Positions 1-8,808 of a stretch of DNA of 41,638 bases are shown here, piece by piece; positions within the stretch are counted from its first letter, which is position 1, and each line of letters opens with the position of its first letter. The DNA is taken from the NCBI GenBank assembly GCA_032117595.1, contig JAULYZ010000081.1, positions 1-41,638 on the forward strand. The letters run 5' to 3'. This stretch comes from WLJO01 sp032117595 (GTDB taxonomy: Bacteria; Actinomycetota; Acidimicrobiia; Acidimicrobiales; Ilumatobacteraceae). Below the pieces are notes generated by a model. It searched no databases. It saw only the letters and a program-made list of their open reading frames with translations, and was not told the origin of the DNA. The translations under genes and the position numbers were made by a program.

Positions 1-357
1 CCACGCGAGGTGGATCACGACGTTGCCGCCCCACGACTGGCCGGCAACGACGGGACGGTCGAGGCCAAGGTGGTTGATGAGCGCGACGAGGTCAGCGGTG
101 ACGGTGTCGAAGTCGTAGCCGTGGTCGGGCTTGTCGGAGTGTCCGTGGCCGCGCAGATCGACCGAGATGGCGTGGTGTCCGGCGGTTGCGAGTTCGCCGG
201 CGACTCCGTCCCAGAGTCGTGCGTTGGAAGCGAGTCCGTGGACGAGGACGAACGATGGTCGGTCGGATCCTTCGGGCGGGGGTGTTCCCCAGTGGAGGGT
301 CCGCAGGGCGAGGTCCGGGGCGACCGGGATGCGCTGCTCGACCGGTACCAAACTCAC
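1..357 (-). CDS. Alpha/beta hydrolase, N-terminal part (cut by window edge)
   Basis: Read on the minus strand from a GTG at 357, this gives 119 codons before the window ends. Visible family features are the oxyanion-hole strand FVLVHGLASN, the segment DLRGHGHSDKP and the nucleophile elbow GQSWGGN near the edge. This is the core of the alpha/beta hydrolase fold used by esterases, epoxide hydrolases and haloalkane dehalogenases. The acid and histidine of the triad lie outside the window, so the substrate cannot be named. The start is supported by CAGACT (complement of 364-369) 6 nt upstream, matching the leaderless pattern of this region. It is divergent from larE. Confidence 0.8.
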   Translation of the reverse strand, partial: MSLVPVEQRIPVAPDLALRTLHWGTPPPEGSDRPSFVLVHGLASNARLWDGVAGELATAGHHAISVDLRGHGHSDKPDHGYDFDTVTADLVALINHLGLDRPVVAGQSWGGNVVIHLAW

Positions 358-458
358 CCCCCCAGTCTGCCCCCATTTCGCGTTCTGACGGGCATGGAGT
401 CAGCTATTGCTGACTTTCCCTTGCTCAGAATGAAGAGATGCCCAGAACGCGGACTGGG

Positions 459-464
459 TAGGGT
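459..464 (+). promoter_or_regulatory. -10-like hexamer TAGGGT, leaderless start of larE
   Basis: TAGGGT ends 7 nt before the ATG at 472, and no Shine-Dalgarno sequence lies between. The spacing predicts transcription starting at or next to the A of the start codon. Confidence 0.5.
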
Positions 465-471
465 CGATCGC

Positions 472-1275
472 ATGGACGGACAGCCGGCGGTGCACGAGCA
501 ACTGCTCCGCCTCGATGCCGTCCTGCGCGAACTGGGCCGGGTTGTCGTCGCCTTCTCCGGCGGTGCTGACTCGGCCTTTCTCGCGCACCGGGCGAACGCA
601 CTGCTCGGCCCGGGGGCCAGTCATGCCGTCACCGCAGTGTCCCCGTCGCTCGCCACCGATGAGGAAGCCGACTGTCGTGCGCTGGCCGCCGAGTGGGGCC
701 TGCGCTGGACCCCGGTGGACACCGATGAGATGGCTCGTGCCGCCTACCGCGCCAACGACACCGATCGCTGCTACCACTGCAAGGCCGAACTCATGGACGT
801 CGTCGCCCCGATCGCAGGGGCGGAGCACGCCACGGTGGTGCTCGGCGTGAACCTCGACGATCTCGGCGACCACCGTCCCGGCCAGAAGGCAGCCGAGGAG
901 CGTGGCGCCCGCTTCCCGCTCGTGGAGGCCGGTTTCAGCAAGGCCGATGTGCGCGAGGCCTCCCGCCTCGCTGGCCTGCGCACCTGGGACAAGCCCGCTG
1001 CGGCCTGCCTCGCCTCGCGCGTCCCGTACGGCACGGCGGTCACGCTCACCACGCTCTCGCAGGTGGATCGGGCCGAGGCCGGGCTGCGGCGCCTCGGCTT
1101 CCGCCAGTTGCGGGTCCGTCACTACGACGACACCGCGCGGCTCGAGTTCGACCTCGCCGACCTTCCCCGTGCCCTCGAGCGGCGGGCCGAGATCGTCGAG
1201 ACCGTGCGCCGTGCCGGCTACCGCTACGTGACGGTCGACCTCGAGGGGTTTCGGAGCGGGAACCTCAACGGTTAG
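472..1275 (+). CDS. larE: LarE-type ATP-dependent sacrificial sulfur transferase
   Basis: This 267-aa protein matches LarE, which adenylates and then thiolates the pyridinium dicarboxylate precursor of the nickel-pincer nucleotide cofactor of lactate racemase. The PP-loop is SGGADS (residues 29-34). RCYHCK lies at 99-104, and the motif CLASRVPYG begins at Cys179, which aligns with the sulfur-donating Cys176 of Lactobacillus plantarum LarE. A single cysteine there suggests the sacrificial rather than the iron-sulfur version (inference). The frame is open far upstream (from 10), but that stretch is antisense to the neighbouring hydrolase and has no family similarity, so ATG 472 is chosen. LarB, LarC and a racemase are not in the window. 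PP-loop relatives with other thiolation roles cannot be excluded. Confidence 0.85.
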   Translation: MDGQPAVHEQLLRLDAVLRELGRVVVAFSGGADSAFLAHRANALLGPGASHAVTAVSPSLATDEEADCRALAAEWGLRWTPVDTDEMARAAYRANDTDRCYHCKAELMDVVAPIAGAEHATVVLGVNLDDLGDHRPGQKAAEERGARFPLVEAGFSKADVREASRLAGLRTWDKPAAACLASRVPYGTAVTLTTLSQVDRAEAGLRRLGFRQLRVRHYDDTARLEFDLADLPRALERRAEIVETVRRAGYRYVTVDLEGFRSGNLNG

Positions 1276-1356
1276 CGTCCGTCCGACGCCGCCGCCCCGA
1301 TCCGGGCCCGGCGATCCATCGACAGTTCCGGCATTGCACGCAAAGGGGTACAGATC

Positions 1357-2406
1357 GTGAAGCTCGCCATGGCACTCAGTTACTCGGGTGGTTTCAAGGA
1401 GTCCATCGGGAAGGTGGTCGAGCTCGAGAAGGCCGGCCTCGACATCGTGTGGGTCGCCGAGGCGTACAGCTTCGACGCCATCAGCCAGGTTGGCTACCTC
1501 GCCGCCAAGACCGAGCGCATCGAGATCGGCACCGGCATCGTGAACGTGTACTCACGCACACCGGCGCTCATGGCGATGACCGCCGCGGGCTGCGACTACG
1601 TGAGCGACGGCCGCTTCATCCTCGGCCTCGGCGCGTCGGGCCCGCAGGTGGTGGAGGGCTTCCACGGTGTGCCCTACGAGAAGCCAGCGAAGCGCATCTC
1701 GGAGTACATCGACACCTGCCGCATGGTGTGGAAGCGCGAGCCCCTCGTCTACAACGGCGACACCATTCAGGTGCCCCTGCCTGCCGGCAAGGGAACCGGC
1801 CTCGGCAAGGCGCTCAAGCTCATCAACCACCCCGTGCGACAGGACATCCCGATCTGGTGGGCATCGCTCAAGGAGAAGGCCGTGGAGGCCACCGCTTCGT
1901 CGGCCGACGGGTGGCTCCCCATCATGTTCATCCCCGAGAAGTTCCAGCAGGTGTGGGGCGGTCCGCTCAAGGCTGGTCTTGCCAAGCGTGACTCCTCGAT
2001 GAAGCGTCTCGAGATTTCGGCGGGCGGCATGCTCTGCATCGACGACTCGCTCGATCAGGCCGGCGCCGACAAGTTGCTGGATCTCGCCCGCCCGAACTCG
2101 GCGCTGTACATCGGTGGTATGGGTGCGCGAGACAAGAACTTCTACAACGACATCGCCAAGGCCTACGGCTACGAGAAGGAGGCTGGAGAGATCCAGGACC
2201 TCTACCTCGACGGCAAGAAGGAAGAGGCCGCCAAGGCCGTCCCCGCCGACATGCTGCGCAAGACCAACCTCGTCGGGCCGAAGTCGATGATCAAAGAGCG
2301 CATCGCTGCGTACAAAGAAGCCGGTGTCACCGTGTTGCAGGTGAACCCGGTGGGCAAGAACGCCACGCAGCAGATCGAGATGCTCAAGGATCTCGTCGGG
2401 GGCTGA
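1357..2406 (+). CDS. LLM-class (F420-type) flavin-dependent oxidoreductase
   Basis: A 349-aa TIM-barrel oxidoreductase of the bacterial luciferase-like monooxygenase superfamily. Family marks are the N-terminal MALSYSGGF, the WVAEAYSFDAIS segment, IEIGTGIVNVYSRTPALMA and RFILGLGASGPQV, all typical of coenzyme-F420-dependent members of Actinomycetota. It probably transfers hydride between F420 and an unidentified substrate. Start GTG 1357 follows a clear ribosome site, AAAGGGG at 1341-1347, so unlike many neighbours it appears to have a leader. The serine hydrolase begins 3 bp after its stop, suggesting one transcript and perhaps a shared substrate. FMN use cannot be excluded from sequence alone. 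Confidence 0.85.
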   Translation: MKLAMALSYSGGFKESIGKVVELEKAGLDIVWVAEAYSFDAISQVGYLAAKTERIEIGTGIVNVYSRTPALMAMTAAGCDYVSDGRFILGLGASGPQVVEGFHGVPYEKPAKRISEYIDTCRMVWKREPLVYNGDTIQVPLPAGKGTGLGKALKLINHPVRQDIPIWWASLKEKAVEATASSADGWLPIMFIPEKFQQVWGGPLKAGLAKRDSSMKRLEISAGGMLCIDDSLDQAGADKLLDLARPNSALYIGGMGARDKNFYNDIAKAYGYEKEAGEIQDLYLDGKKEEAAKAVPADMLRKTNLVGPKSMIKERIAAYKEAGVTVLQVNPVGKNATQQIEMLKDLVGG

Positions 2407-2409
2407 CCC

Positions 2410-3627
2410 ATGGCAACGAAGCACGCGCCGAACTCCTCGTCGGGCGAACCACACGGACTGGTTGCGCCCGGCTGGGAGGCCGTGCGCGACGCGTTCGCCG
2501 AGAACTTCTCCGCCGGTCGCGATGTGGGCGCCGGCGTGGCCGTGTACCACCGGGGCAAGCCGGTGGTCGACCTGCGGGGCGGCCACTTCGACACGAGTCG
2601 TACGCGGTCGTACGACCACGACACACTCCAGTTGGTGTTCTCCACCACCAAGGGCGTCACGGCGATTGCCGTGGGCATGTGCGTGGATCGCGGCCTGCTC
2701 GACTACGACGCCACCGTTGCGTCCTACTGGCCCGAGTTCGCTGCGCACGACAAGGGTGGGATCACCGTTGCCCAACTGCTCTCGCATCAGGCCGGGCTCA
2801 TCACGGTGACACCGCCGTTCTCGCTCGCCGAGGCGCTCGACTGGGGAACGGTGACGGCGCGACTCGCTGGCGAACGGCCGGTGTGGGAACCCGGTACCGC
2901 ACACGGATACCACGCGCTCACCTATGGCTGGCTCGCCGGCGAACTGGTGCGTCGCGTGGACCCGAAGCAGCGCAGCCTCGGTCGCTTCGTCGCGGAGGAG
3001 ATCTGTGGCCCGCTCGGCGCCGAGTTCTGGATCGGGCTCCCGGCCGAGCACGAGCAGCGTGTATCTCCGATGATCCCGAGCGCGCCGCCCGCCGATCCGG
3101 CGATCGCCGAGATGATGGCCCAGATGATGGGCCCCGGCACCAATGCGTGGCGCTGCCTCACCCTCGATGGCGCCTTTGGCGACCAGTCGCTCGGTGACGG
3201 GTCCACCACTGCTTTCAACTCGCGCGAGGTGCACGCGGCTGAGGTGCCCGCTGCCAACGGGATCGGTACTGCCGCAGCGCTGGCGCGCATTTATGCAGCC
3301 ACCATCGCGCCGGTGGACGGCGTGAGCCTGTTGTCCGATGCCACGCGCAATCGCGCGCGCTCCACGGTCACCCCCGAGAACGAGCCCGACGCGTGTCTCG
3401 TCATGCCGTCCACCTTCGGTATGGGATTCATGACCACGGGTTTCATGTCGCCGTACATGGGGCCCGGCTGCTACGGGCACCCGGGTGCGGGAGGCAGCGT
3501 TGCGTTCGCATCACCCGAGTCCGAGATCGCGTTCGCCTACGTGATGAATCAGATGGACAACAACCTGGCGAACGACCCGCGCACGGTCTCACTCACCGAT
3601 GCGATTCGCTCGGTCCTCGGTGCGTAG
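2410..3627 (+). CDS. Serine hydrolase, class C beta-lactamase/EstB family
   Basis: A 405-aa protein of the beta-lactamase-related serine hydrolase family, which includes esterases, D-aminopeptidases and transesterases. The SxxK motif is STTK in LVFSTTKGVTAIAV (about residue 78), with the nucleophile serine and general-base lysine. A tyrosine-containing segment YHALTYGW follows near residue 160, and the C-terminal HPGAGGSVAFA corresponds to the KTG/HxG strand. There is no signal peptide, so it is probably cytoplasmic and more likely an esterase than a beta-lactamase. It starts 3 bp after the LLM oxidoreductase, consistent with translational coupling. Its last 39 bp overlap the end of the convergent MFS gene. 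Confidence 0.85.
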   Translation: MATKHAPNSSSGEPHGLVAPGWEAVRDAFAENFSAGRDVGAGVAVYHRGKPVVDLRGGHFDTSRTRSYDHDTLQLVFSTTKGVTAIAVGMCVDRGLLDYDATVASYWPEFAAHDKGGITVAQLLSHQAGLITVTPPFSLAEALDWGTVTARLAGERPVWEPGTAHGYHALTYGWLAGELVRRVDPKQRSLGRFVAEEICGPLGAEFWIGLPAEHEQRVSPMIPSAPPADPAIAEMMAQMMGPGTNAWRCLTLDGAFGDQSLGDGSTTAFNSREVHAAEVPAANGIGTAAALARIYAATIAPVDGVSLLSDATRNRARSTVTPENEPDACLVMPSTFGMGFMTTGFMSPYMGPGCYGHPGAGGSVAFASPESEIAFAYVMNQMDNNLANDPRTVSLTDAIRSVLGA

Positions 3628-4863
3628 CCGCCGGCGCAGCGACCGGGTGGCTGCGAGGTTTGCCACCGCCGATACCGCTGCCAGTACGGAGAAGCCCACC
3701 ATCGTCGCCCGAAGGTTGCCGGTGGCTTGGTCGATGAGGCCCGCCGCGATTCCCGAGATCGACAGCACGAGTGTCACGATCGCAAAGTCTCCCGCCAGGA
3801 TGCGGCCGCGTATCTCGTCGGGCGAGCGCAGCTGCAGTCCGTAGGTGGAGAGCGCCCAGTTGGCGCCCCCGCCGAGGTGGGCGAACATCACTGCGACGAG
3901 CCCTACTGCGAGCACGGTGGACGCCGACAGCAGCAGGTACCCGATCGCAAAGACGAGTCCCGACATGCCGCACACCGTGAGCAGACGGCTCGTGTCGCGC
4001 CCGATGAACCGCATGGCGATGATCGGGCCGAGTACCGCTCCCACGCCGCGCGCCCCCATGAGCAGACCGCTCGCCGCATCGCCACCGTTGAGGTTGTCCC
4101 GGGCGAACACCACGAGCAGCGACACGATGCCGGCGCCGATCCCTGCGGTCATCTTGAACGACAGCAGTGCGAGGGTCACGTGATCGCGCCGGGCGAAACG
4201 CGCGGCCTCTGCCATGTCGGCAATCGGTCGCACGCGCCGTGAGGTGAGCGTTCGTTCACCCTGCATGGCAGCAGAGACGAGCGCCACGAACCCGGCAGCG
4301 ACGAGGAACGAGCCTGCATTCGCGAGGAACGCAGCATTGCGGCCGAACACCGAGGCAACGAGGCCCCCCAGCGCTGAGCCGACGGCCAGCATCACGCCCC
4401 ATGTGGAGCCGAAGAGCACGGTGGCGGACTGCATCTCGTCGGGCGAGCGCACGAGGTTGGGTATCGCCGCCTGAGTTGCGGGTCCGACGAACGCAGCAAG
4501 TCCTGCGATCACCGCAACGGCCACGAACCCGATGGGTACCGTGCTGCTCGAGCGGACGAAGATCATGCTCGCTGCGGCGATCGCCTGCCCGAAGGACACG
4601 AACATGATGATGCGCCGTCGGTCGAAGCGGTCGACGATCGGCCCGGCGAGTGGTGCAAGCAGGAACGTGGGCAACGCCTCGAGCACCGATACCAGCGAGA
4701 CCAGCACGCTGGAGCCGGTCAGGTCGTGGACCTGGCCGGCCAGTGCAACGTAGGCAAACCAGTCGCCCGCATACGACACGATCTGGGCGATGAAGAGCCA
4801 GCGGAGTTGCTTGTTGTTGCGGAGGAGCGCGATCGAACCGACTCGAGCGCTGCGTTCCGACAC
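3589..4863 (-). CDS. MFS transporter, EntS/MFS_3-like exporter
   Basis: A 424-aa inner-membrane protein with about 12 hydrophobic segments. The N-terminus (LLRNNKQLRWLFIAQIVSY) and the loop PIVDRFDRRRIIM are typical of the MFS branch containing the enterobactin exporter EntS and macrolide-efflux proteins. It likely exports a small molecule with proton exchange; the substrate is unknown. An ATG 66 bp further upstream is in frame, but GTG 4863 is preferred. It begins the conserved region and has CATACT (complement of 4870-4875) 6 nt upstream. It lies 37 bp downstream of the ABM-fold gene, so the two may also be cotranscribed. The stop overlaps the convergent serine hydrolase by 39 bp. Confidence 0.85.
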   Translation of the reverse strand: MSERSARVGSIALLRNNKQLRWLFIAQIVSYAGDWFAYVALAGQVHDLTGSSVLVSLVSVLEALPTFLLAPLAGPIVDRFDRRRIIMFVSFGQAIAAASMIFVRSSSTVPIGFVAVAVIAGLAAFVGPATQAAIPNLVRSPDEMQSATVLFGSTWGVMLAVGSALGGLVASVFGRNAAFLANAGSFLVAAGFVALVSAAMQGERTLTSRRVRPIADMAEAARFARRDHVTLALLSFKMTAGIGAGIVSLLVVFARDNLNGGDAASGLLMGARGVGAVLGPIIAMRFIGRDTSRLLTVCGMSGLVFAIGYLLLSASTVLAVGLVAVMFAHLGGGANWALSTYGLQLRSPDEIRGRILAGDFAIVTLVLSISGIAAGLIDQATGNLRATMVGFSVLAAVSAVANLAATRSLRRRLRTEDRANRIGE

Positions 4864-4900
4864 GTTCGTAGTATGACCCGCCGCCCGGAGGCGGTCCGAC

Positions 4901-5305
4901 TCAGCGCAGCGGGAGCCACCAGGCCGCAACTTCGGCCGGCATGCGCTGGGCGTACATCTTCTGCAGTTCGGTGGCGTTGGCAGGTGCGGGCATGTTGTTG
5001 GTCACCGACAGCGGCGAGCCGCCCTGGACCGGGTCGAGCCACTCGAGGCGGAACGACTCGATGATGTCGCCGAACCCTGCGGTGAGCGTCTCGTGGTGCT
5101 CGCTCGCCTGGTGCTCGAGGAACCCGACGTAGTCGTCGAAGGAGAGCAGTGTGTAGTACGAGCGCTCCTCCTGCCCGCGCCAGTACTCGTAGCGACGGAC
5201 GTGGGTCTCCTTCTCGTGGGTCGCCTTGTAGAGAGCCTTGGACATGCTCTCCATCTTCTGCTCGCAACCCGGCTTGATCTTGATGTGGGCGAGGATCGTG
5301 GCCAT
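4901..5305 (-). CDS. Small ABM/dimeric alpha-beta barrel-like protein
   Basis: A 134-aa soluble protein. The N-terminal half (ILAHIKIKPGCEQKME, then YEYWRGQEERSYYTLLSF and FLEHQASEHHE) looks like the ferredoxin-like dimeric alpha/beta-barrel fold of antibiotic-biosynthesis-monooxygenase and related heme- or quinol-binding proteins. The two adjacent histidines in SEHHE could line the cavity (inference). Function is not assignable. It is upstream of the MFS exporter on the same strand. ATG 5305 is supported by a TAGTGT hexamer 6 nt upstream. Confidence 0.65.
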   Translation of the reverse strand: MATILAHIKIKPGCEQKMESMSKALYKATHEKETHVRRYEYWRGQEERSYYTLLSFDDYVGFLEHQASEHHETLTAGFGDIIESFRLEWLDPVQGGSPLSVTNNMPAPANATELQKMYAQRMPAEVAAWWLPLR

Positions 5306-5311
5306 GCCCGA

Positions 5312-5317
5312 ACACTA
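5312..5317 (-). promoter_or_regulatory. -10-like hexamer TAGTGT for the ABM-like gene
   Basis: On the minus strand TAGTGT ends 6 nt before ATG 5305, with no ribosome site in the gap. A leaderless transcript is predicted. Confidence 0.45.
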
Positions 5318-5501
5318 GGTGGTCTGCGCTCCGCCGGCTTGGTCGACGTGCATCCGGTGGGGCAGGCCGGCGGGCGGGAGGTCGTTGACGCTCGCCGGGT
5401 GCATTGCATGGCGCCCCGTCAGGACGAGTGGGGAGCGGCCCGGTAGGCGCGGACGCCCCGGTGTCATGCTGCGGAGGCGTCGCGGTGTGGAGCGATCCGG
5501 A

Positions 5502-6467
5502 TCAACGACGCACGGAGGTGAGCCGGTCGATGGTGCGCTCGGCCTCGGCCACCATGGCGCGCAGGATGTCACCTGCAGGCAGCAGCGAATCGATGGCGCC
5601 GACGCCCTGCCCGCACGGCATGAACTCGCGTGCAATGTCGACCACCGTGCCGTCGGGTGCGCCGAGGTGGGCAACGCCAGCCTTCGACGCAGCGAACGAC
5701 TGCTCGGGGAACTTCTTCAGCTCCTCCGGGTGCTGCTCGAAGTGATTGGTCCAGTCGGTGCGCACCACCCGGCAGGTCTTGCCGGTGTAGGCGCGGCTGA
5801 CCACGGTGTCGTCCTCGCGCAGTGACAGCAGCGTCTCTTTGTACCCCTTCACTGCATTGGCCTCGAGCGACGCGATGAAGCGAGTGCCCACCCAGACACC
5901 GTCGGCGCCGAGGGCGAGCGCTGCTGCGAGGCCGCGTCCGTCGAAGATGCCGCCCGCCGCCACCACCGGTACCCGGTCGCCCACGGCGTCCACCACCTGC
6001 GGGACGAGCGGCAGCGTGGCGACGGTTCCGGTGTGCCCGCCGGCCTCGGTGCCCTGTGCCACCACGAAGTCGCATCCGCTCTCGACGGCGCCCACGGCAT
6101 GGCGCACCTTGCCGCACATCGAGCCGACGAGGATGTTCTTGGAGTGCAGCAGGTCGACAACATCGCGCGGGATGCCGAGGCCTGCGACGAAGATGCGGGC
6201 ACCACCGTCGACCACCGCCTGCACGCCGGCCTCGATCTGGCCAGGCATCGCTGCGAGCAGGTCGACGCCGAACGGCTTCGACGTGGCCTTCTTCACGAGG
6301 GCGATCTCCTCGACGAGCTGCTCGGGCGAGAGCGTCGCTGCACCGAAGGTGCCGATGCCGCCGGCCTCCGACACCGCGGCAACAAGGCGGTTGTACGACA
6401 CGCCGCCCATTCCGGCGAGCATGACGGGGTGTTCGATGTCGAGGAGTTCAGTCAGACGCGTGCGCAT
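5502..6467 (-). CDS. Nitronate monooxygenase / 2-nitropropane dioxygenase family protein
   Basis: A 321-aa FMN-dependent TIM-barrel enzyme. It opens with TELLDIEHPVMLAGMGG, the usual family N-terminus, and carries the phosphate-binding AQGTEAGGHTG and VVAAGGIFDGRG segments. Family members oxidise alkyl nitronates to carbonyl compounds and nitrite, but many homologues have unknown or enoyl-reductase-like roles. Its ATG lies inside the last 20 bp of the upstream geranylgeranyl-reductase-like gene, so the two are almost certainly translated from one mRNA. Downstream, 5306-5501 contains no convincing gene. Confidence 0.85.
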   Translation of the reverse strand: MRTRLTELLDIEHPVMLAGMGGVSYNRLVAAVSEAGGIGTFGAATLSPEQLVEEIALVKKATSKPFGVDLLAAMPGQIEAGVQAVVDGGARIFVAGLGIPRDVVDLLHSKNILVGSMCGKVRHAVGAVESGCDFVVAQGTEAGGHTGTVATLPLVPQVVDAVGDRVPVVAAGGIFDGRGLAAALALGADGVWVGTRFIASLEANAVKGYKETLLSLREDDTVVSRAYTGKTCRVVRTDWTNHFEQHPEELKKFPEQSFAASKAGVAHLGAPDGTVVDIAREFMPCGQGVGAIDSLLPAGDILRAMVAEAERTIDRLTSVRR

Positions 6468-7755
6468 ACCTGCGCACCGTAGTGGAGTGCCCGAGGTACG
6501 CGCCCTGCCGGGTGAGGAAGCGTCGGTGCCAACGGCGCGGCGTGAGCAGAACGGCCCGGGGCTCGTCCTCGAACATCCAGCGCACGAAGTTGCGCCGAGT
6601 CCAGTCGTTGGTGGCCACCGCGCGGATCGCCCCGCGGGCGCCGAGGCGGTACTTCAGGATCCGACCGAGCAACACGGACATCCGGTGATCGGCGAACAGG
6701 TGCTGGCGGACCCCGAGTCGGTATCGCTCACCGATGGCTCGGGCCGATGCGCCCTGCGGGAACGAGGCAATTGCTTCTGCGGCGAGTCGTCCGGTGAGCA
6801 GTGCCTGACCGATCCCCTCACCGGTCATGATGTCGGTGGCCCCGACGGCGTCCCCCACGAAGAGCACGCGCCCGTACGCCATCACGGCTCGGTCGATGCG
6901 GGCGGGGATCGGCCATGCCGTGGGTCGGTCGATCGGTGCTGTGGTGGGGCCGAGTGCCGCGCGGATGTGCGGACGCTCCAGCAGATCGGCCCAGGTGGCC
7001 TTCATGTCCGGTATCCGACGCCCGTCGCGCGGAACACCGAAGCCGAAGTTCACCGTGCCCGGCTCGCCGTCGACGGGGAAGCTCCACACGTAACCGGGAA
7101 GCACATCGGGCTCGAACCACACGTACTGCCGTTGTGTGGCCGGCCCCGTTACCCCGGAGAAGTACTGACGGAACGCATGCCACTCGCCGAGGTAGCCCTC
7201 CTCGTTGAGACCCAGCATCCGTCGGGTTGGCGACCACATGCCGTCGGCAGCGATCGCAACATCGGCGACCACCGTGGTGCCGTCGTCGAGCGTTGCCACC
7301 ACGGCATCGGCTGTGGTGCGGATCGACCGCAGGGCGGTCCCCTCCATCAAGGTGGCCCCGGCCTTGGCGGCGCAGCGGAGCAGTGCGGCGTCGAGGTCCA
7401 TGCGGCGTGCCACCGCCGAGAACTGGCCTATGGATGCACGGTCGGGGAGGCGCATCTCCACCTCGCGTCCCGACGGCGAACGCATCTGCACCGTGTCGAT
7501 CACGGTCCACGACGCCACATCGGCGGGGTCGAGCCCCAGCGCCTCGAGCTCGCGCAGCGCCCCGGTGGTGAGGCCGTCGCCGCAGCACTTGTCGCGGGGG
7601 AACACGGCCTTGTCGACGACGACCACCGAGCGACCCGCGCACCCCAGGGTGATTGCTGCGGCACTGCCCGCCGGACCGCCACCGACGATGAGGATTTCGG
7701 TCCGCACGACCGGGCCGTCCACCGCCCCGATGGTGTGCTCCTCGGACGTCGTCAC
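6448..7755 (-). CDS. Geranylgeranyl reductase family FAD-dependent oxidoreductase
   Basis: A 435-aa flavoprotein. The Rossmann motif GGGPAG lies at about residues 25-30, with RDKCCGDGLTTGAL just after it, a family signature in which cysteines contact substrate. The second FAD motif is VGDAVGATDIMTGEGIGQAL. Such enzymes reduce isoprenoid double bonds (menaquinone side chains, geranylgeranyl lipids) or act as halogenase- or hydroxylase-like enzymes. The frame is open much further upstream, but that part is antisense to the SDR gene. GTG 7755 is preferred, with TAGCCT 8 nt upstream. The basic C-terminus (about 70 residues, rich in R and W) may bind membrane. It overlaps the nitronate monooxygenase start by 20 bp. 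Confidence 0.85.
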   Translation of the reverse strand: MTTSEEHTIGAVDGPVVRTEILIVGGGPAGSAAAITLGCAGRSVVVVDKAVFPRDKCCGDGLTTGALRELEALGLDPADVASWTVIDTVQMRSPSGREVEMRLPDRASIGQFSAVARRMDLDAALLRCAAKAGATLMEGTALRSIRTTADAVVATLDDGTTVVADVAIAADGMWSPTRRMLGLNEEGYLGEWHAFRQYFSGVTGPATQRQYVWFEPDVLPGYVWSFPVDGEPGTVNFGFGVPRDGRRIPDMKATWADLLERPHIRAALGPTTAPIDRPTAWPIPARIDRAVMAYGRVLFVGDAVGATDIMTGEGIGQALLTGRLAAEAIASFPQGASARAIGERYRLGVRQHLFADHRMSVLLGRILKYRLGARGAIRAVATNDWTRRNFVRWMFEDEPRAVLLTPRRWHRRFLTRQGAYLGHSTTVRRYAHASD

Positions 7756-7763
7756 ACCGGCGA

Positions 7764-7769
7764 AGGCTA
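7764..7769 (-). promoter_or_regulatory. -10-like hexamer TAGCCT for the reductase/monooxygenase pair
   Basis: TAGCCT on the minus strand ends 8 nt before GTG 7755. It sits in the 111-bp divergent space shared with the SDR gene. Confidence 0.4.
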
Positions 7770-7866
7770 GGGATTTTTGGCCGGAATCGGCCCCGGGCGG
7801 CGAGAATGCACGAGTTGTCCGGCAGCACCGAGCGCACCGGACTGTCTGTCTGCGAAGGAGAGTTCC

Positions 7867-8793
7867 ATGGCTCGTTTGTGTGAGGGTCGAGTTGCCATCG
7901 TCACGGGTGCAGGTCGGGGGATTGGGCGCGAGCACGCGCTGAGCCTCGCCGCCCACGGCGCGAAGGTGGTCGTCAATGATCTGGGCGGCAACGTCGACGG
8001 CACCGGAGGCGATCTCTCGCCCGCACAGCAGGTCGTGAACGAGATCAAGGCGATGGGCGGCGAGGCCGTGGCCAACGGCGAGAGCGTCTCGGACTGGGAG
8101 GGTGCCCAGCGTCTCATCAACGCCGCGATCGAGACCTTCGGCGATCTGCACGTCGTGGTGAACAACGCCGGCATCCTGCGCGACCGCGTGCTCGTCAACA
8201 TGACCGAGGCCGAGTGGGATGCAGTCATCAACGTGCACCTCAAGGGTACGTTCGCCCCGAGCCGCTGGGCCGCCGCCTACTGGCGCGAGCAGTCCAAGGC
8301 CGGCAGGCCGGTGAGCGGTCGCATCATCAACACCACCTCGGTGTCGGGCATCTACGGCAATCCCGGCCAGACGAACTACGGCGCGGCCAAGGCGGGTATC
8401 GCAGCGTTCACCAACATCGCCGCACTCGAGCTGCACCGATACGGCGTCACCGTCAACGCCATCGGTCCCGTTGCGCTCACCCGCATGACCGAGGGCCTCG
8501 GGCCGGCACCCGAGACCGACGAGGAGCGCGAGATGCGCTCGCCGCGGTGGATCGCCCCGATCGTCACCTGGTTGGCCTCCGAGGAGTCCCACGACGTCAC
8601 GGGCCGTGTCTTCGAGGCATCGGGACAGGTTCTGGCGGTTGCCGAGGGCTGGGTCCGCGGTCCGCGCACCCAGCCACTCGAGGATCCCACCCAGCTCGGC
8701 CCGGTAGTGCGCGACCTCATCGCGCAGGCCCGCGCCAACTCGGGGATGAACGGCGATCCCGGTGGCTGGCCCCAGACGATGCTGAAGGGCTGA
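7867..8793 (+). CDS. SDR, (3R)-hydroxyacyl-CoA dehydrogenase-like
   Basis: A 308-aa short-chain dehydrogenase. The NAD(P)-binding TGAGRGIG is at residues 13-20 and the NNAG motif follows. The catalytic set is Ser158, Tyr171 and Lys175. The insert VVVNDLGGNVDGTGGD after the second strand is characteristic of the dehydrogenase unit of peroxisomal multifunctional enzyme 2 (HSD17B4) and its bacterial relatives, which oxidise (3R)-hydroxyacyl-CoA. A C-terminal extension of about 60 residues is present. ATG 7867 has a good ribosome site, AAGGAG. A stand-alone (R)-specific enoyl-CoA hydratase lies 0.5 kb downstream, the other half of MFE-2 chemistry. Steroid or general 3-oxoacyl reductase roles are alternatives. 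Confidence 0.85.
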   Translation: MARLCEGRVAIVTGAGRGIGREHALSLAAHGAKVVVNDLGGNVDGTGGDLSPAQQVVNEIKAMGGEAVANGESVSDWEGAQRLINAAIETFGDLHVVVNNAGILRDRVLVNMTEAEWDAVINVHLKGTFAPSRWAAAYWREQSKAGRPVSGRIINTTSVSGIYGNPGQTNYGAAKAGIAAFTNIAALELHRYGVTVNAIGPVALTRMTEGLGPAPETDEEREMRSPRWIAPIVTWLASEESHDVTGRVFEASGQVLAVAEGWVRGPRTQPLEDPTQLGPVVRDLIAQARANSGMNGDPGGWPQTMLKG

Positions 8794-8808
8794 TCGAGCC
8801 CGAGGCAC

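Noticed and set aside
10..471. N-terminal extension of larE
   Set aside because: The extension is antisense to the alpha/beta hydrolase and unlike any LarE; the family N-terminus begins just after ATG 472.
1552..3480. 642-codon minus-strand open frame under the LLM and serine hydrolase genes
   Set aside because: It is the complement of two well-supported genes; no domain is recognisable.
5331..5373. Inverted repeat CCGCCGGC...GCCGGCGG as a terminator
   Set aside because: The loop would be 27 nt and no U-tract follows; such GC-rich 8-mers arise easily in this composition.
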